The notes under the pieces were generated by a model, which searched no databases, was not told where the DNA came from, and saw nothing but the letters and a program-made list of their open reading frames with translations. A program made the position numbers and the translations under genes. Of a stretch of 64,000 bases of DNA, positions 43,591 through 52,276 are shown in pieces; position 1 is the stretch's first letter, and every line of letters begins with the position of its first letter. Source of the stretch: Rhodococcus wratislaviensis (GTDB lineage Bacteria > Actinomycetota > Actinomycetes > Mycobacteriales > Mycobacteriaceae); NCBI RefSeq assembly GCF_900455735.1, contig NZ_UAUI01000001.1, positions 620,001 to 684,000 of the forward strand, written 5' to 3'.

Positions 43591-44475
43591 GTGTTCAAAG
43601 CATTAGATAACGAGCCTCGGCAGATGGGGGCCTTGGATCGTGCGTTGGCCTCGCTGGACTGGCCCGTTCAGGCCGCACAGCGTGAGTTGCTGGCGCCGGG
43701 TGAACGAGTCGCGCGGGTGCATGACTCCGCCGGGTTCTCCTACATTTCTGCGGGAACTGCAGCTCTCCATGTTGGCAAAGAACGAACTGAGCTTTCCGCC
43801 GGTGACCTGCTCATCTACCCCCGGGCACACCGAGCTGAGATCCGCGCCAGGCGCGAATCCAACGTTATCAACGCATGGTTTCTGCCGTCCGGCGGCTCAG
43901 CTCAGACTCTCGGCACTTTCCCCAACACTCTGGTGGTGAGGGAGTTCTCTGTACGTGAACCGAATATGGCGATGCTCATCGAGGGCATGCTCAGCGGACA
44001 AGCTAACGCTTCCGATTTCAGTCGGGCAGGAGATGCAGTGGTGTGCAGCCTCATTTCCACCACCATCGTCTCGGCCGCAATCCGGCTTTGGGCGGAGCTT
44101 GGCTGCGCTCCCGAGCGGTGGCTGCATCAGGTGTCGGACCCGTTCATCGCACGCGCACTCGATGCGATCCATGAGAGTCCCGGGGATGCCTGGACCCTGC
44201 AGACCCTGGCTCGGGTGGCAACCATGTCTCGATCCGCCTTCGCGGAGCGCTTCACCACTCTGGTAGGTCAAACCCCGGCGTCATATCTGACCGAAGTTCG
44301 AATGGAGACCGGTAAAACGCTTCTGATCCGTGACGGGCTGAGCATCATAGAAACCGCCCACCGCCTCGGGTACGAATCTGAGGCCGGTTTCAGGCGCGCC
44401 TTTCGACGGCACACCGGGTCCGCGCCAGCTGTCTGGCGCGGACAACAACGGTCCCTCTTACTTCCTGCCCTATAG
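43591..44475 (+). CDS. AraC-family regulator with cupin-like sensor
   Basis: The protein has about 294 residues. The N-terminal sensor (AraC_binding/cupin_6) contains SAGTAALHVGKERTELSAGD and LLIYPRAHRAEIRARR. The C-terminal DNA-binding domain has two HTHs: TLQTLARVATMSRSAFAERF and IETAHRLGYESEAGFRRAFR. The 3' end is six bases from the convergent MFS gene, an arrangement common for AraC/MFS efflux pairs. The start is uncertain: GTG 43591, ATG 43624 or GTG 43507. Confidence 0.88.
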   Translation: MFKALDNEPRQMGALDRALASLDWPVQAAQRELLAPGERVARVHDSAGFSYISAGTAALHVGKERTELSAGDLLIYPRAHRAEIRARRESNVINAWFLPSGGSAQTLGTFPNTLVVREFSVREPNMAMLIEGMLSGQANASDFSRAGDAVVCSLISTTIVSAAIRLWAELGCAPERWLHQVSDPFIARALDAIHESPGDAWTLQTLARVATMSRSAFAERFTTLVGQTPASYLTEVRMETGKTLLIRDGLSIIETAHRLGYESEAGFRRAFRRHTGSAPAVWRGQQRSLLLPAL

Positions 44476-44480
44476 GCCGA

Positions 44481-45686
44481 TTATGCCTCCGCGCTTGCTG
44501 CTGCCGTCGTCCTGGCCATTCGGAACAAGGTTCCACCCACGAGAGAAGCAAGTGCGGCGGCAATCAACGTCGCCTGGACTCCAGCGTTATCTGCAACCAC
44601 GCCACCGAGTCCAGCTCCAAGAGTGATCGCAATCTGAAATCCGGTCACGATTAGCCCGCCCACGGATTCCATCCGATCCTGAGCGAGCCGCCCGATCCAC
44701 GTACTGACCACCAGCAACCAAGCCCCAAATCCAATACCCCATGCTGTCGCACCCACCCCCACTGCCCAGAAATGTCCAGGGAAGAGCGCAACCGTAGCGA
44801 TGCCAAAGCCGATGAGTGCGGGCACAACCAAACGCATCAGGTTCAGGTTCTTATCCACGAGCAGCCCGACGACGACGTTTCCGGCAAGGCCTCCGATACC
44901 AAACGCGGCCAACAATCCCGCGATTCCGCCCGCGCCGATGCCGGGAACTTGCTCGAATGCCAACCGAATATAGGTGAACGCGGCAAAGTGGCCAAGGACG
45001 GTGAGTACGTGCCCCACCAGACCCAACGACAGGCCGGGCACTTTGAGGGTGTCTGCCAATTCGCGAAACCCCGAGGTGGTGGCAGGGGCAATTGCCGGCA
45101 ACACGGCGCGCAACGAGATAGCGACCAGCACCGACACGACGGCCACACCGACAAACACCACGCGCCAATCAAACACAGAGCCAAGGTAGACACCCAAGGG
45201 CACGCCGCCCACTGTGGCGACGGTGGTGCCACCGTTCACGAGCATAAGGCCACGCCCTAGGCGTTCCGGTGCCACCAGCTGGGAGACGATCGCCAGCGAC
45301 ATTGCCCAGAATCCGCTAATTGCGGCCCCAAGGATCAACCGGGCGACGAGCAACAGCACGAGATTGGGTGCGACGGCGACCAGAATGTTGGAAACCGCAG
45401 CGGTCAGAGCAACCCCAGTCAGAAGCGTTCGCCGGTCCAGCCGGGGAAACATCATGCCAACGACGGGGGCCACCAAGAACCCCATGAACGCGGTCGCGGT
45501 GACCGTCTGCCCCGCCTGACCCTCAGTGATGTCGAGTGAGGCTGCCATCTGCGTCAGCAGGCTGGGCGGAAGAAATTCAGCGAGCACCAGCGTAAAGCTG
45601 GTGGCCATGAGGATGAGCACCCCCGCCCACCCAGCGCGCTCAGAGCGGCGTGAGGGGAGGATTCTCGGCGCGGTGTTTGTTGTCAT
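44481..45686 (-). CDS. MFS transporter (DHA1-like efflux)
   Basis: The protein has 401 residues and 12 hydrophobic segments. The first is WAGVLILMATSFTLVLAEFL. Motif A-like VVGMMFPRLDRRTLLTG follows helix 2, and motif C-like GGTTVATVGGVPLGVYLGS lies in helix 5, typical of DHA1 drug:H+ antiporters (Bcr/CflA/arabinose-efflux type). Its promoter region holds two AraC-like direct repeats, and the convergent AraC gene is the likely activator. ATG 45686. Confidence 0.9.
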   Translation of the reverse strand: MTTNTAPRILPSRRSERAGWAGVLILMATSFTLVLAEFLPPSLLTQMAASLDITEGQAGQTVTATAFMGFLVAPVVGMMFPRLDRRTLLTGVALTAAVSNILVAVAPNLVLLLVARLILGAAISGFWAMSLAIVSQLVAPERLGRGLMLVNGGTTVATVGGVPLGVYLGSVFDWRVVFVGVAVVSVLVAISLRAVLPAIAPATTSGFRELADTLKVPGLSLGLVGHVLTVLGHFAAFTYIRLAFEQVPGIGAGGIAGLLAAFGIGGLAGNVVVGLLVDKNLNLMRLVVPALIGFGIATVALFPGHFWAVGVGATAWGIGFGAWLLVVSTWIGRLAQDRMESVGGLIVTGFQIAITLGAGLGGVVADNAGVQATLIAAALASLVGGTLFRMARTTAAASAEA

Positions 45687-45724
45687 CCGTTGATTGTTCC
45701 GAGAATGCGCTACCCAATACGGGA

Positions 45725-45761
45725 CCAATCGTCCACACAACAAAGCCAATCGTCCACGCAA
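45725..45761. promoter_or_regulatory. Direct repeat, candidate AraC-type operator
   Basis: CCAATCGTCCACACAA (45725-45740) and CCAATCGTCCACGCAA (45746-45761) agree at 15 of 16 bases and are spaced 21 bases apart, two helical turns. AraC dimers bind such same-face direct repeats. The first repeat ends about 40 bases upstream of the MFS start, where an activator would act. Confidence 0.6.
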
Positions 45762-45839
45762 TTGTCGCCGGAAACCTGGTTCACGCCGCCTCGTACAGGA
45801 CAATCCGCGCTTCGGCGGATCTGGTTCTGGCGCATGGGT

Positions 45840-46040
45840 TTAACTTCCATCCGCGGTGATGCGTCCCTGGAATGCGGTCGCGAAAGCGTGCAACGCTCCT
45901 TTCCACCGAGCCCCGGGCCTGTGGCCGGACACAGGCGCTCGAGTGCAGCTTGTTCGTTCGGGCGGTGCCCAGGCGCCCGCACCGCCCGACGGTAGCGAGC
46001 ATTGAGATTCTCGGCCGCGTTTCGCCGAACAGACGACAAG
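45840..46040 (-). mobile_element. IS256-family transposase, C-terminal remnant
   Basis: The leftward frames give ENLNARYRRAVRAPGHRPNE and QAALERL, then after a frameshift ARWKGALHAFATAFQGRITA to a stop at 45840. These match the LN.RYRRAVRARGHFP.EQAALK and RW..ALNAFA..F..R blocks of IS256 transposases. Only the end of the gene remains. This is a different subgroup from the IS256 piece at 18165. Confidence 0.7.
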
Positions 46041-46265
46041 TCTGATCTCGGCGTCGTACCTTGTCGGCAATTTTTCTGAGCGTCTCTTTCGAGACCGTTG
46101 TGCCTGGGGTGCCTCCCGCATGCGGGGGACAACGTCGTCGAAGTGGGAGGCGAGTTCTGTCGACAACGCCGGCCGAGCCTCGCTGTCGTGTCTTGGCGAT
46201 CTGCCGATCGAAAGTGACAGTCCCCTACCCGGCGGCCCGGTGTTCTGTCGCTGATCGCCCGCCGT

Positions 46266-47552
46266 TCACTGGATCATGAGCGGCACTGCCAGAGGATCGG
46301 CCGGGGCCGGCGCGCTGCGGTTGGCCGCGACGAGGTCCCACGCGGTCTGCCGTGGCGCCACGCCGTCCAAATTCCATCGCCCGAGCAGCAACGCCACCTT
46401 GGCCAGCATCTCAGTACGCAACCGCCGGAACGAGTCCTCGGGGTCGGTGCCGACCTGACCGAGTAGTACCCACCAGGCCCAGGCGACTGCTCCGGCATTG
46501 GCAACGAAGTCTGGGACCACCGGAATGCCCCGCCCGGTGAGCACCGCCTCGGCCCGCGGGGTTGTCGCGGCATTCGCTGCCTCGATCACGACTTTCGCGG
46601 CGACGTGGTCGACGTTATCCGTCGTGATCGCGTATGAGATCGCGGCCGGGACGAGGATGTCTGCCGCAGTGGCGATCACAGCCGCGCTCGGTAACCGCTG
46701 AACATGCGAGGGGACGCGAGAACGGTCGATCTCGCCGAAGCCGTCCCGCAGGTCGAGCAGCGTGGGAACGTCCAGGCCGTCGGGACAGTACAGCGTGCCC
46801 AGGGCGTCGGCGACAGCAATCACGCGCATACCGGCCTCGTACAGATACCAGGCGGCGCCGCCCCCCATGGTGCCGATGCCCTGGATCGCCACCGTCGTGT
46901 CGGCCGGAACCCAGCCACATGCTTTCACCGTACCGATGCAGGCCTGCGCGACTCCGTAACCGCCGATCACATCGCCCAGCAGAAACCCGCTGGGCACCGG
47001 GGCGTTCAACGCCGCCCGTACCCGGCGCAGAGTCCTCTGCGGATCTTCCGCACGGCTGATCGCCGCATGGTACGACTGCTGAAGGCCGAGCCGCGCGAAG
47101 ACGTCGTCGAGCAGATGCTGCGGCACTCCCAGATCCTCCGCGGTCACCCAGTGCGCGGCCAGCCAGGGGCGCATCGCCTGACAGAACCGCTCCAGAACAC
47201 CGACGGCACGGGGGTCCTTCCGGTCGAAGTCGATGCCCCCCTTCGCGCCGCCGACAGGCAGGTCGAAAACCGCGGTCTTGGCCGCCATGCCTCTGGCCAG
47301 ATCCTCCACTTCCGACATCGTGCAGCCTGCCCGCATTCGAGTGCCCCCGGTTGCCAGGTCGGACACCAATGTGTGCACGACGAGGTAACCACGAGCTCCC
47401 GTGACCGGATCAGACCACGTCACACGTAACAGGGGCTCACCGCTGCGCACGGTCGCCACATCGACCCGACGCTGCGTCGCAGTGTTCTCGCGGTAGTCAT
47501 ACGCTCGGTGCTCGGGGTTGCGCCCGAACCCGCATTCCGTCGTCGTGGTCAC
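46266..47552 (-). CDS. Glu/Leu/Phe/Val dehydrogenase family
   Basis: The protein has 428 residues, standard for the family. GGTRMRAGCTMSEVEDLARG and the catalytic lysine in PVGGAKGGIDFD (about 104), then AEDLGVPQ, and the Rossmann turn TVAIQGIGTMGGGAAWYL. ILVPAAISYAITTDN and VIEAANAATTPRAEAVL follow. It deaminates an L-amino acid with NAD(P)+; Glu or a branched-chain acid is likely. GTG 47552. A divergent LysR gene lies at 47735. Confidence 0.88.
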   Translation of the reverse strand: MTTTTECGFGRNPEHRAYDYRENTATQRRVDVATVRSGEPLLRVTWSDPVTGARGYLVVHTLVSDLATGGTRMRAGCTMSEVEDLARGMAAKTAVFDLPVGGAKGGIDFDRKDPRAVGVLERFCQAMRPWLAAHWVTAEDLGVPQHLLDDVFARLGLQQSYHAAISRAEDPQRTLRRVRAALNAPVPSGFLLGDVIGGYGVAQACIGTVKACGWVPADTTVAIQGIGTMGGGAAWYLYEAGMRVIAVADALGTLYCPDGLDVPTLLDLRDGFGEIDRSRVPSHVQRLPSAAVIATAADILVPAAISYAITTDNVDHVAAKVVIEAANAATTPRAEAVLTGRGIPVVPDFVANAGAVAWAWWVLLGQVGTDPEDSFRRLRTEMLAKVALLLGRWNLDGVAPRQTAWDLVAANRSAPAPADPLAVPLMIQ

Positions 47553-47652
47553 CTCGAGTTACCCCAATCGTCGTCAAAAAGCATCTTCCACGACCACTCA
47601 GCCGATGACGCCAGAGTGCGCGCGCTGGTGACCAGGCGTCCAGTTAAGGATC

Positions 47653-47670
47653 GTGAATGATTGCGTTCAC
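47653..47670. promoter_or_regulatory. GTGAA-TTCAC palindrome in LysR/dehydrogenase promoter region
   Basis: GTGAATGATTGCGTTCAC has perfect five-base arms and an eight-base centre. It lies in the 182-base gap between divergent LysR and dehydrogenase genes, 65 bases before the LysR start. LysR-type sites have the T-N11-A form with inverted arms, so this is a plausible regulator site. Confidence 0.45.
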
Positions 47671-47734
47671 GCTTTCTACACAGGGCAACGCGTGGCAGGT
47701 TGGACGGTTCGGAATGGATGCATAGGCTGGAGGC

Positions 47735-48658
47735 ATGGAGCTGTCTTTGCGCCGGTTGCGGATGCTTCGGGAGTTGCACCGCCGTGGCACCGTGACAGCC
47801 GCTGCGCAGGCCTTGCACTACACCACATCCGCGGTATCCCAACAGCTCACCCAGCTCGAACGCGACGTCGGCGCAAAACTATTCGAGCGGCGCGGTCGGC
47901 GGGTACAGCTCACCGAGATCGGCCTGCTCCTCGCCGAGCACGCGGAGGAGATCATGCGATCGGTGGACCGGGCGACGACTGCCCTGGAACAAACGCAGGA
48001 CGGGGTCACCGCCCGATTGACCGGTGGTGTGTGGGCGTCCGTCGCGTCGAGCCTGCTGCCGAGTGCGCTGACGTTGCTGGCCGCCGAGCATCCCGGCATC
48101 GAGGTGCGAACGAAGGAACTCGCGCCGGAGGACACCGCAGTCGCGGTACGGGACGGCTCACTGGACTTCTCGTTCGTGATCAACTATTCCGACTACCCGA
48201 TGCAATGGGACCCGGAGCTGACCAGAGTGGTGATCGCGGTGGAGCGGCTGCACGCAGCGCTGCCTCCGGGCACGGTATCCGCGAGAACCATGGCGCTGGC
48301 GGACCTCGCTGAGCATCCCTGGATCCTTGCGGGACCCAATTCGCATTTCGGCCGCGCGGTGCGCTTGGCCTGTCAGCGTTGCGGATTCGAACCCAGGATC
48401 AATCATGAGGTCGGCGAGCAGGCAACGGCACTCGCGATGGTTTCCGCGGGCCTGGGCGTCACCCTTGTCTCCGATCTCGGACTGACTCTGCGCCCGCCGG
48501 GGATGGACGTCGTCGCGCTCACCGAACCGCTCATGCGGACGATCTCCATCGCCCATCGCGGGACAGCAGCGCACCGACCGCCACTGCAACTGGTGATCGA
48601 CGCCGTGCGTGCCGCGGCAGCCGCACAGGGACTCGCCGCGCGGGCGCCATACCCGTAG
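47735..48658 (+). CDS. LysR-family regulator
   Basis: The protein has 307 residues. HTH at the N-terminus: LRMLRELHRRGTVTAAAQAL, YTTSAVSQQLTQLERDVGAK, LFERRGRRVQLT. The effector domain includes VWASVASSLLPSALTLLAAE, DGSLDFSFVINYSDYPMQWD, HPWILAGPNSHFGRAVRLAC and SAGLGVTLVSDLG. This is an LTTR that probably regulates the divergent dehydrogenase in response to an amino acid. Confidence 0.9.
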   Translation: MELSLRRLRMLRELHRRGTVTAAAQALHYTTSAVSQQLTQLERDVGAKLFERRGRRVQLTEIGLLLAEHAEEIMRSVDRATTALEQTQDGVTARLTGGVWASVASSLLPSALTLLAAEHPGIEVRTKELAPEDTAVAVRDGSLDFSFVINYSDYPMQWDPELTRVVIAVERLHAALPPGTVSARTMALADLAEHPWILAGPNSHFGRAVRLACQRCGFEPRINHEVGEQATALAMVSAGLGVTLVSDLGLTLRPPGMDVVALTEPLMRTISIAHRGTAAHRPPLQLVIDAVRAAAAAQGLAARAPYP

Positions 48659-48952
48659 CCACAGACGACACACGCCGTACCGCACATGAACGGTTGAACC
48701 GGTCGAGGCACTTCCGCAGGATCCCACTGGGCAGGAGACGTCCAAGTCCCCCTGCACAGCGCCGGGTACAACCGTCGGATGAATGATCCCTACCCGCACC
48801 GCCGCCGGATTGCGACGCAGTGCACGTCAAACTTCCCGCGAACTCGGTCTCGGTCTCGGTCTCGGCGCCACGGATCGTCCACCGGTCCCTCTACGGGCGT
48901 CCTCAGGCCAAACCGGAAGGATCACATCGCAAGCGTGGGACCGGTCGGACCG
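48659..48952. other. No gene seen; short GGTCTC tandem
   Basis: No gene recognised. CGGTCT/CGGTCTCGG is repeated about three and a half times at 48844-48869, a minor microsatellite. The region separates the LysR gene from the small-protein island. Confidence 0.35.
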
Positions 48953-49252
48953 TTAGCTGCTTGGCCCGCCCGTGCGGCGGTGGTGGGGGTACACAGTCGC
49001 TAAAATACAAATATCGTCTTGGGCACAGTCCGATTCGGGAATGACCTGCCACAACCGCTCGATGAAACGGCGCGCGGTCATTCCGAAGCGCACAAGGATT
49101 TCCTCCTCGGTAGCACCACCGAATGGTGCCCACATCATGGCGAATTCGATCAGGTGCTCCGCTTCGGGGTCGGGATGGTTGCGGGTGCGGTTCGCTTGGA
49201 TCCAAGCGGCGCGACGTCTCTGACGCCACCGGCGATACTCGCGAGAGTTCAT
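48953..49252 (-). CDS. DUF3263-like small protein
   Basis: The protein has 99 residues: basic start REYRRWRQRRRAAWIQANRT, core HLIEFAMMWAPFGGATEEEI, LVRFGMTARRFIERLWQVI, end DICILATVYPHHRRTGG. It shares the WAPFGG..EEI..FG pattern with 13318-13623 and 51328-51801, placing it in the DUF3263-like group (actinobacteria-specific, function unknown). It sits next to the small-protein cassette. ATG 49252 has a weak ribosome site. Confidence 0.75.
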   Translation of the reverse strand: MNSREYRRWRQRRRAAWIQANRTRNHPDPEAEHLIEFAMMWAPFGGATEEEILVRFGMTARRFIERLWQVIPESDCAQDDICILATVYPHHRRTGGPSS

Positions 49253-49322
49253 GGATACTCACACTTTTAGTCGGGACTGAGAAATCCTCGGAAATCGGGG
49301 GCTCACCACAGAGAGGGAAAGA

Positions 49323-49463
49323 ATGAAAGCCATGCATACGCCGATGATTACACCCAGGCTAGGCCCATTCGTTCGCACAGAATTGCGCCTCGGTGAAGTC
49401 GACAAGTACGCGGCGCACAGTCCAGAATTCGATGAACCAGCGCCAGGCCACGGTGACCTTTGA
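49323..49463 (+). CDS. Possible 46-residue small protein
   Basis: ATG 49323 is preceded by GAGAGGGAAAGA, a strong ribosome site. The frame encodes KAMHTPMITPRLGPFVRTEL, RLGEVDKYAAHSPEFDEP and ends PGHGDL. Amphipathic, moderate GC3. No family known, but the translation signal makes it credible. Confidence 0.5.
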   Translation: MKAMHTPMITPRLGPFVRTELRLGEVDKYAAHSPEFDEPAPGHGDL

Positions 49464-49567
49464 CCGAACCGGAGTGACCTAGCTGGGACAGTGCCGAGTC
49501 CCAGGAGCCGGCTCACGCACGCTCAACTACGAAGAGCAGCGATCACGCGGTCCCGTTCACGCCGTCC

Positions 49568-49846
49568 TCACCCGACACAGATCAGTACACCCACGACCGC
49601 TACTGCGACCAGCGAGGCACCACCGCAGATCAGCCACGCCCGCGTTGCGAGCCGCCGCCACTGATCACACCGACCAGCCACCTCCGCGACCGCGACCGAC
49701 CGCCCCAGGTCCGCATCGGAGTCCCGCCACTCCGAGAGGCGGCGGGCCTTCGCATCCGCCCGTGCCGCCACACCGAACGAGACGGGGACCACCAGCAGCA
49801 CAATCACCAGTAGGCCAACCAACGCGCCCATACCCGTCTCGAGCAT
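49568..49846 (-). CDS. Two-helix small membrane protein, copy 1
   Basis: The protein has 92 residues. TM1 is VGLLVIVLLVVPVSFGVAA (9-28), then a charged loop DAKARRLSEWRDSDADLGRS and TM2 ICGGASLVAVAVVGVLICVG at the C-terminus. It differs from copy 2 (54042-54320) at five positions only. GGAAGGA lies six bases before ATG 49846. Probably an inner-membrane protein of unknown function; the loop faces one side with several Arg. Confidence 0.8.
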   Translation of the reverse strand: MLETGMGALVGLLVIVLLVVPVSFGVAARADAKARRLSEWRDSDADLGRSVAVAEVAGRCDQWRRLATRAWLICGGASLVAVAVVGVLICVG

Positions 49847-50022
49847 TCGCTTTCCTTCCACGCCACACGACGCCCGGCGCAGGTGCCGCGCGTCGATCAC
49901 GGCCACCCGGACCCACGGGCGCAGCCGATCCCCCGTCCGCTCCAGAGCCGAATTAGTGATGCACAATCTACGACGCGCGCGATCAACCACCGGCACCGGC
50001 GAAGGACCACACGTCACTGCGT

Positions 50023-50163
50023 CTACAGGCCGGGCATCGGGAACTTCCACACGGCCACCACAACCACGCCCATGACCAACCCGGCGTAGAGAACAGTTCC
50101 AACCACACTGACGCGCAACGCATTCAGCAGATTGGCGCCCAGGCTATCGGTGATCCGTGCCAT
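50023..50163 (-). CDS. 46-residue membrane peptide, copy 1
   Basis: Residues: MARITDSLGANLLNALRVSV, then VGTVLYAGLVMGVVVVAVWK, ending FPMPGL. One membrane helix spans residues 18-40. Copy 2 (54477-54614) has the same ending pattern KFPxPG and the LxALRxxxxGTV block but lost hydrophobicity in its second half. The ribosome site is moderate (GAAAGAAGAG). Too short for common gene callers. Function unknown. Confidence 0.6.
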   Translation of the reverse strand: MARITDSLGANLLNALRVSVVGTVLYAGLVMGVVVVAVWKFPMPGL

Positions 50164-50597
50164 CACAACTCTTCTTTCAGGTGCAGGAGTTCCGGATTGC
50201 CACGTCGATGACGTTGCACCGCATACACTCGACCGATTTCGGCACCTGCACATCGGCCGAAATACCGACACCCATACCCTTATTTGAGTCGGGAGGTTTG
50301 GTCTCGACTCAGGGTTGCAACCAACCATCCCCAAGCGCCAGGTTTCTCCCGCAGAATTCGCTGTGTTCTACATCACACGGCCGGTGTCCGATTTGAGCCT
50401 CCCCCGGCATTTCGCTGCCCCGTCCAGATCGGGGAGGTTGTCGGGCACAGCTATTGCGGGGCCCGACTGGCAGGTGGCCACGAGCAACAATGATGGGCGA
50501 GCAGCTCCGAACCCATTCCGGACCACATTGCGGCACTGCGAAATCGCACTTACTGGTCGGTAATTCGGGGTTGTCGGAAATTGTGCAATGGCATGGA
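50164..50597. other. Spacer inside cassette copy 1
   Basis: No gene is supported. It contains TGTGTTCTACATCACA (50362-50377), conserved as TGTGTTCTACGTCACA at 54634-54649 in copy 2, where it lies 20 bases upstream of the small gene. In copy 1 about 185 bases separate it from the gene, so an insertion or deletion changed the promoter spacing. Confidence 0.5.
50550..50563. promoter_or_regulatory. TTACTGGTCGGTAA palindrome in cassette copy 1
   Basis: The imperfect palindrome TTACTGGTCGGTAA matches TTACCGGTCGGTAA at 54773-54786 in copy 2, which has perfect six-base arms around GT. TetR-type operators look like this. It lies between the 51-residue and 46-residue genes. Confidence 0.4.
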
Positions 50598-50753
50598 TCA
50601 CACTCCCTGGACTTCCACGCTCCAGCTCACGAACATCATAGATGCGCCGCGCGTCACTACGCGCAGGTTGACCCTGTAGCGCCCCTGCCAGCTGATACCC
50701 ATCGTTGGCGGGGGCTGCGCCTGGTTCTCCCCCGACACGATCCGCACCGCCAT
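50598..50753 (-). CDS. 51-residue protein with GISWQGRY core, copy 1
   Basis: Residues 11-26 read QAQPPPTMGISWQGRY, followed by VVTRGA and FVSWSVEVQGV. The homologue at 54821-54976 has exactly the same length, with 29 of 51 residues identical and the core fully kept apart from M/I at position 18. Equal starts and stops at homologous positions support coding, although substitutions do not favour third positions overall and other frames are also open. No family recognised. Confidence 0.45.
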   Translation of the reverse strand: MAVRIVSGENQAQPPPTMGISWQGRYRVNLRVVTRGASMMFVSWSVEVQGV

Positions 50754-51327
50754 TGCTCCCGGACACTCCTTCGGCGCCGCGGCTCCTGGCCACTGTTGCC
50801 AGCCACGACGAAAGTCACCGTCGCCCGATCGTGTCCCGCCGATTCCTGTGCATGACCGGCATGCCGTCGCTGCTCGGGGGACCCTTGGTGCACCCGATAC
50901 CGGCATCCCGATACGGGCACGATCACAGGACGACAGCACCCACACCCACACCCAATCCACCGTCGTGGTTTTGGTATACGTTGGCGAGGAGGCGGCGAGC
51001 ACCTCCTGCCGCTGGAGGTCTTCACGACTCGCGGCAAGCCGTTCCACCGGACGACGCCGGCGCCCGCGCGATCCCGCTGTCACCGAAATAGTCTCTTGTC
51101 CAACGTATTTCGTGTGGCGGTGTCCGGAGCGTCCTTTCGGACGAGGTCCGCGCACGCGAGCGTGGTGGCGGGGTCGACGCCGGCCCGAGAATCTCCTGCC
51201 GAGCCGGAGCGGGCATCCGGCCCGTAACAAAACAGGTACCCCACCCCGCCGGATGGCCGGTTCCGGATATGCCCGAGACCACGACTATGGAAACACCCGA
51301 TCAGTTCTTCCCACGCTAGAGGCCTCC
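50754..51327. other. No gene seen
   Basis: This 574-base region has long open frames typical of GC-rich DNA but no recognisable protein. It precedes the DUF3263-like gene and lies outside the duplicated block. Confidence 0.35.
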
Positions 51328-51801
51328 ATGCTCGAAAACCCCGCTCCACCGCCGAAGACGTCTCCGGCAACACCCACCCCACCCACTGCGAAAACCACCA
51401 TCCCCTGTCGAGCTCATCCCAAGCGAATCACCATCCGTGCAGCCCACAGGCGGCGGGCCGCGACTGGCGTTCCCGCAGGCTCGCCCGAGCTCGACTGGTT
51501 ACGGCAGTCCCTGCGAGCCTGTGATCTACTCGCCAGCGTGCAATCCATCAGCCCCTCGGATCGGGCGCTCGTCGCCTTCGGAATCGAGTGGGCTCCCTAC
51601 GGCGGCGCCGACTCCGAGGAACTGTTCGTTAAATTCGGCGTGCAACGGAGCAGGTTCCTAGTCCTACTCCAAGCCGCGATGGCTCCGAGGCCATCAGACC
51701 TCGAGCGTCTACGGACCCTCAAGACAACCCTGTGCAACGACCTCCTCCGCGCCTGGAACGAATCGCCACCGAGGCCGCCATCGCTTACCAGTAGTCGGTA
51801 G
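51328..51801 (+). CDS. DUF3263-like protein with long N-terminus
   Basis: The protein has 157 residues. The first ~60 are Pro/Thr/Arg-rich. Residues 70-110 read LASVQSISPSDRALVAFGIE and WAPYGGADSEELFVKFGVQR, RSRFLVLLQAAM, the DUF3263-like core. This is the third member in the window. ATG 51328 has GAGG five bases upstream. Function unknown; the HTH-like helices suggest nucleic-acid or protein binding. Confidence 0.7.
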   Translation: MLENPAPPPKTSPATPTPPTAKTTIPCRAHPKRITIRAAHRRRAATGVPAGSPELDWLRQSLRACDLLASVQSISPSDRALVAFGIEWAPYGGADSEELFVKFGVQRSRFLVLLQAAMAPRPSDLERLRTLKTTLCNDLLRAWNESPPRPPSLTSSR

Positions 51802-51977
51802 GTCACTTCAGCAGATGGGCGCCCAGGCACCGGACGGGGCGACCGCATTTGTGGCGGGTGAGTGACACCGGTGTCGTCGTGCGGCCACAGCACCCCATGA
51901 CCCCCCGGCGTAGGTCACTGCGCCGGACCCTCTACCCTGGCGGATCCGAACACGCAGAGCATGAGGAAAGAACAGCC

Positions 51978-52271
51978 ATGGCCACCGACTACGACGCACC
52001 GAGAGTCACCGAATCCGACGAGTCGACGGACACGTCCCTCGAACAGCTGACGGCCGGCAGGAAAGAATCCCAGTCACCCGCCGTGGACGTCGAAGACATC
52101 GACACCGCAGAGTCCTTCGAGCTACCCGGCGCCGACTTGTCCGGCGAAGAATTCACCGTCCGCGTCATCCCCAAGCAGGCGGACGAATTCACCTGCACCA
52201 GTTGCTTCCTGGTCCATCACCGTAGCCGCCTCGCCGACGCTCAGCAGCTGATCTGCCGAGACTGCGCCTGA
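51978..52271 (+). CDS. DUF4193 family zinc-ribbon-like protein
   Basis: The protein has 97 residues. The acidic N-terminus (ATDYDAPRVTESDESTDTSL) leads to ELPGADLSGEEFTVRVIPKQ, then a C-terminal Cys cluster: FTCTSCFLVHHRSRLA and LICRDCA. Two CxxC pairs imply a zinc ribbon. DUF4193 is conserved in actinobacteria; function unknown. Ribosome site GAGGAAAG. Two hairpins follow the stop. Confidence 0.88.
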   Translation: MATDYDAPRVTESDESTDTSLEQLTAGRKESQSPAVDVEDIDTAESFELPGADLSGEEFTVRVIPKQADEFTCTSCFLVHHRSRLADAQQLICRDCA

Positions 52272-52276
52272 GAACA

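Larger units (their letters stand above)
49540..50760. repeat. Small-protein cassette, copy 1
   Basis: This block is homologous to 54010-54985 in the same orientation. It holds, leftward, a 51-residue protein (50598-50753), a 46-residue membrane peptide (50023-50163) and a 92-residue membrane protein (49568-49846). The last gene is nearly identical between copies; the other two are diverged but co-linear. Copy 1 carries about 185 extra bases ahead of the 46-residue gene. Confidence 0.85.

Noticed and set aside
48840..48870. GGTCTC tandem as a CRISPR-like or functional repeat
   Set aside because: Only about three and a half short copies without spacers; a trivial microsatellite.
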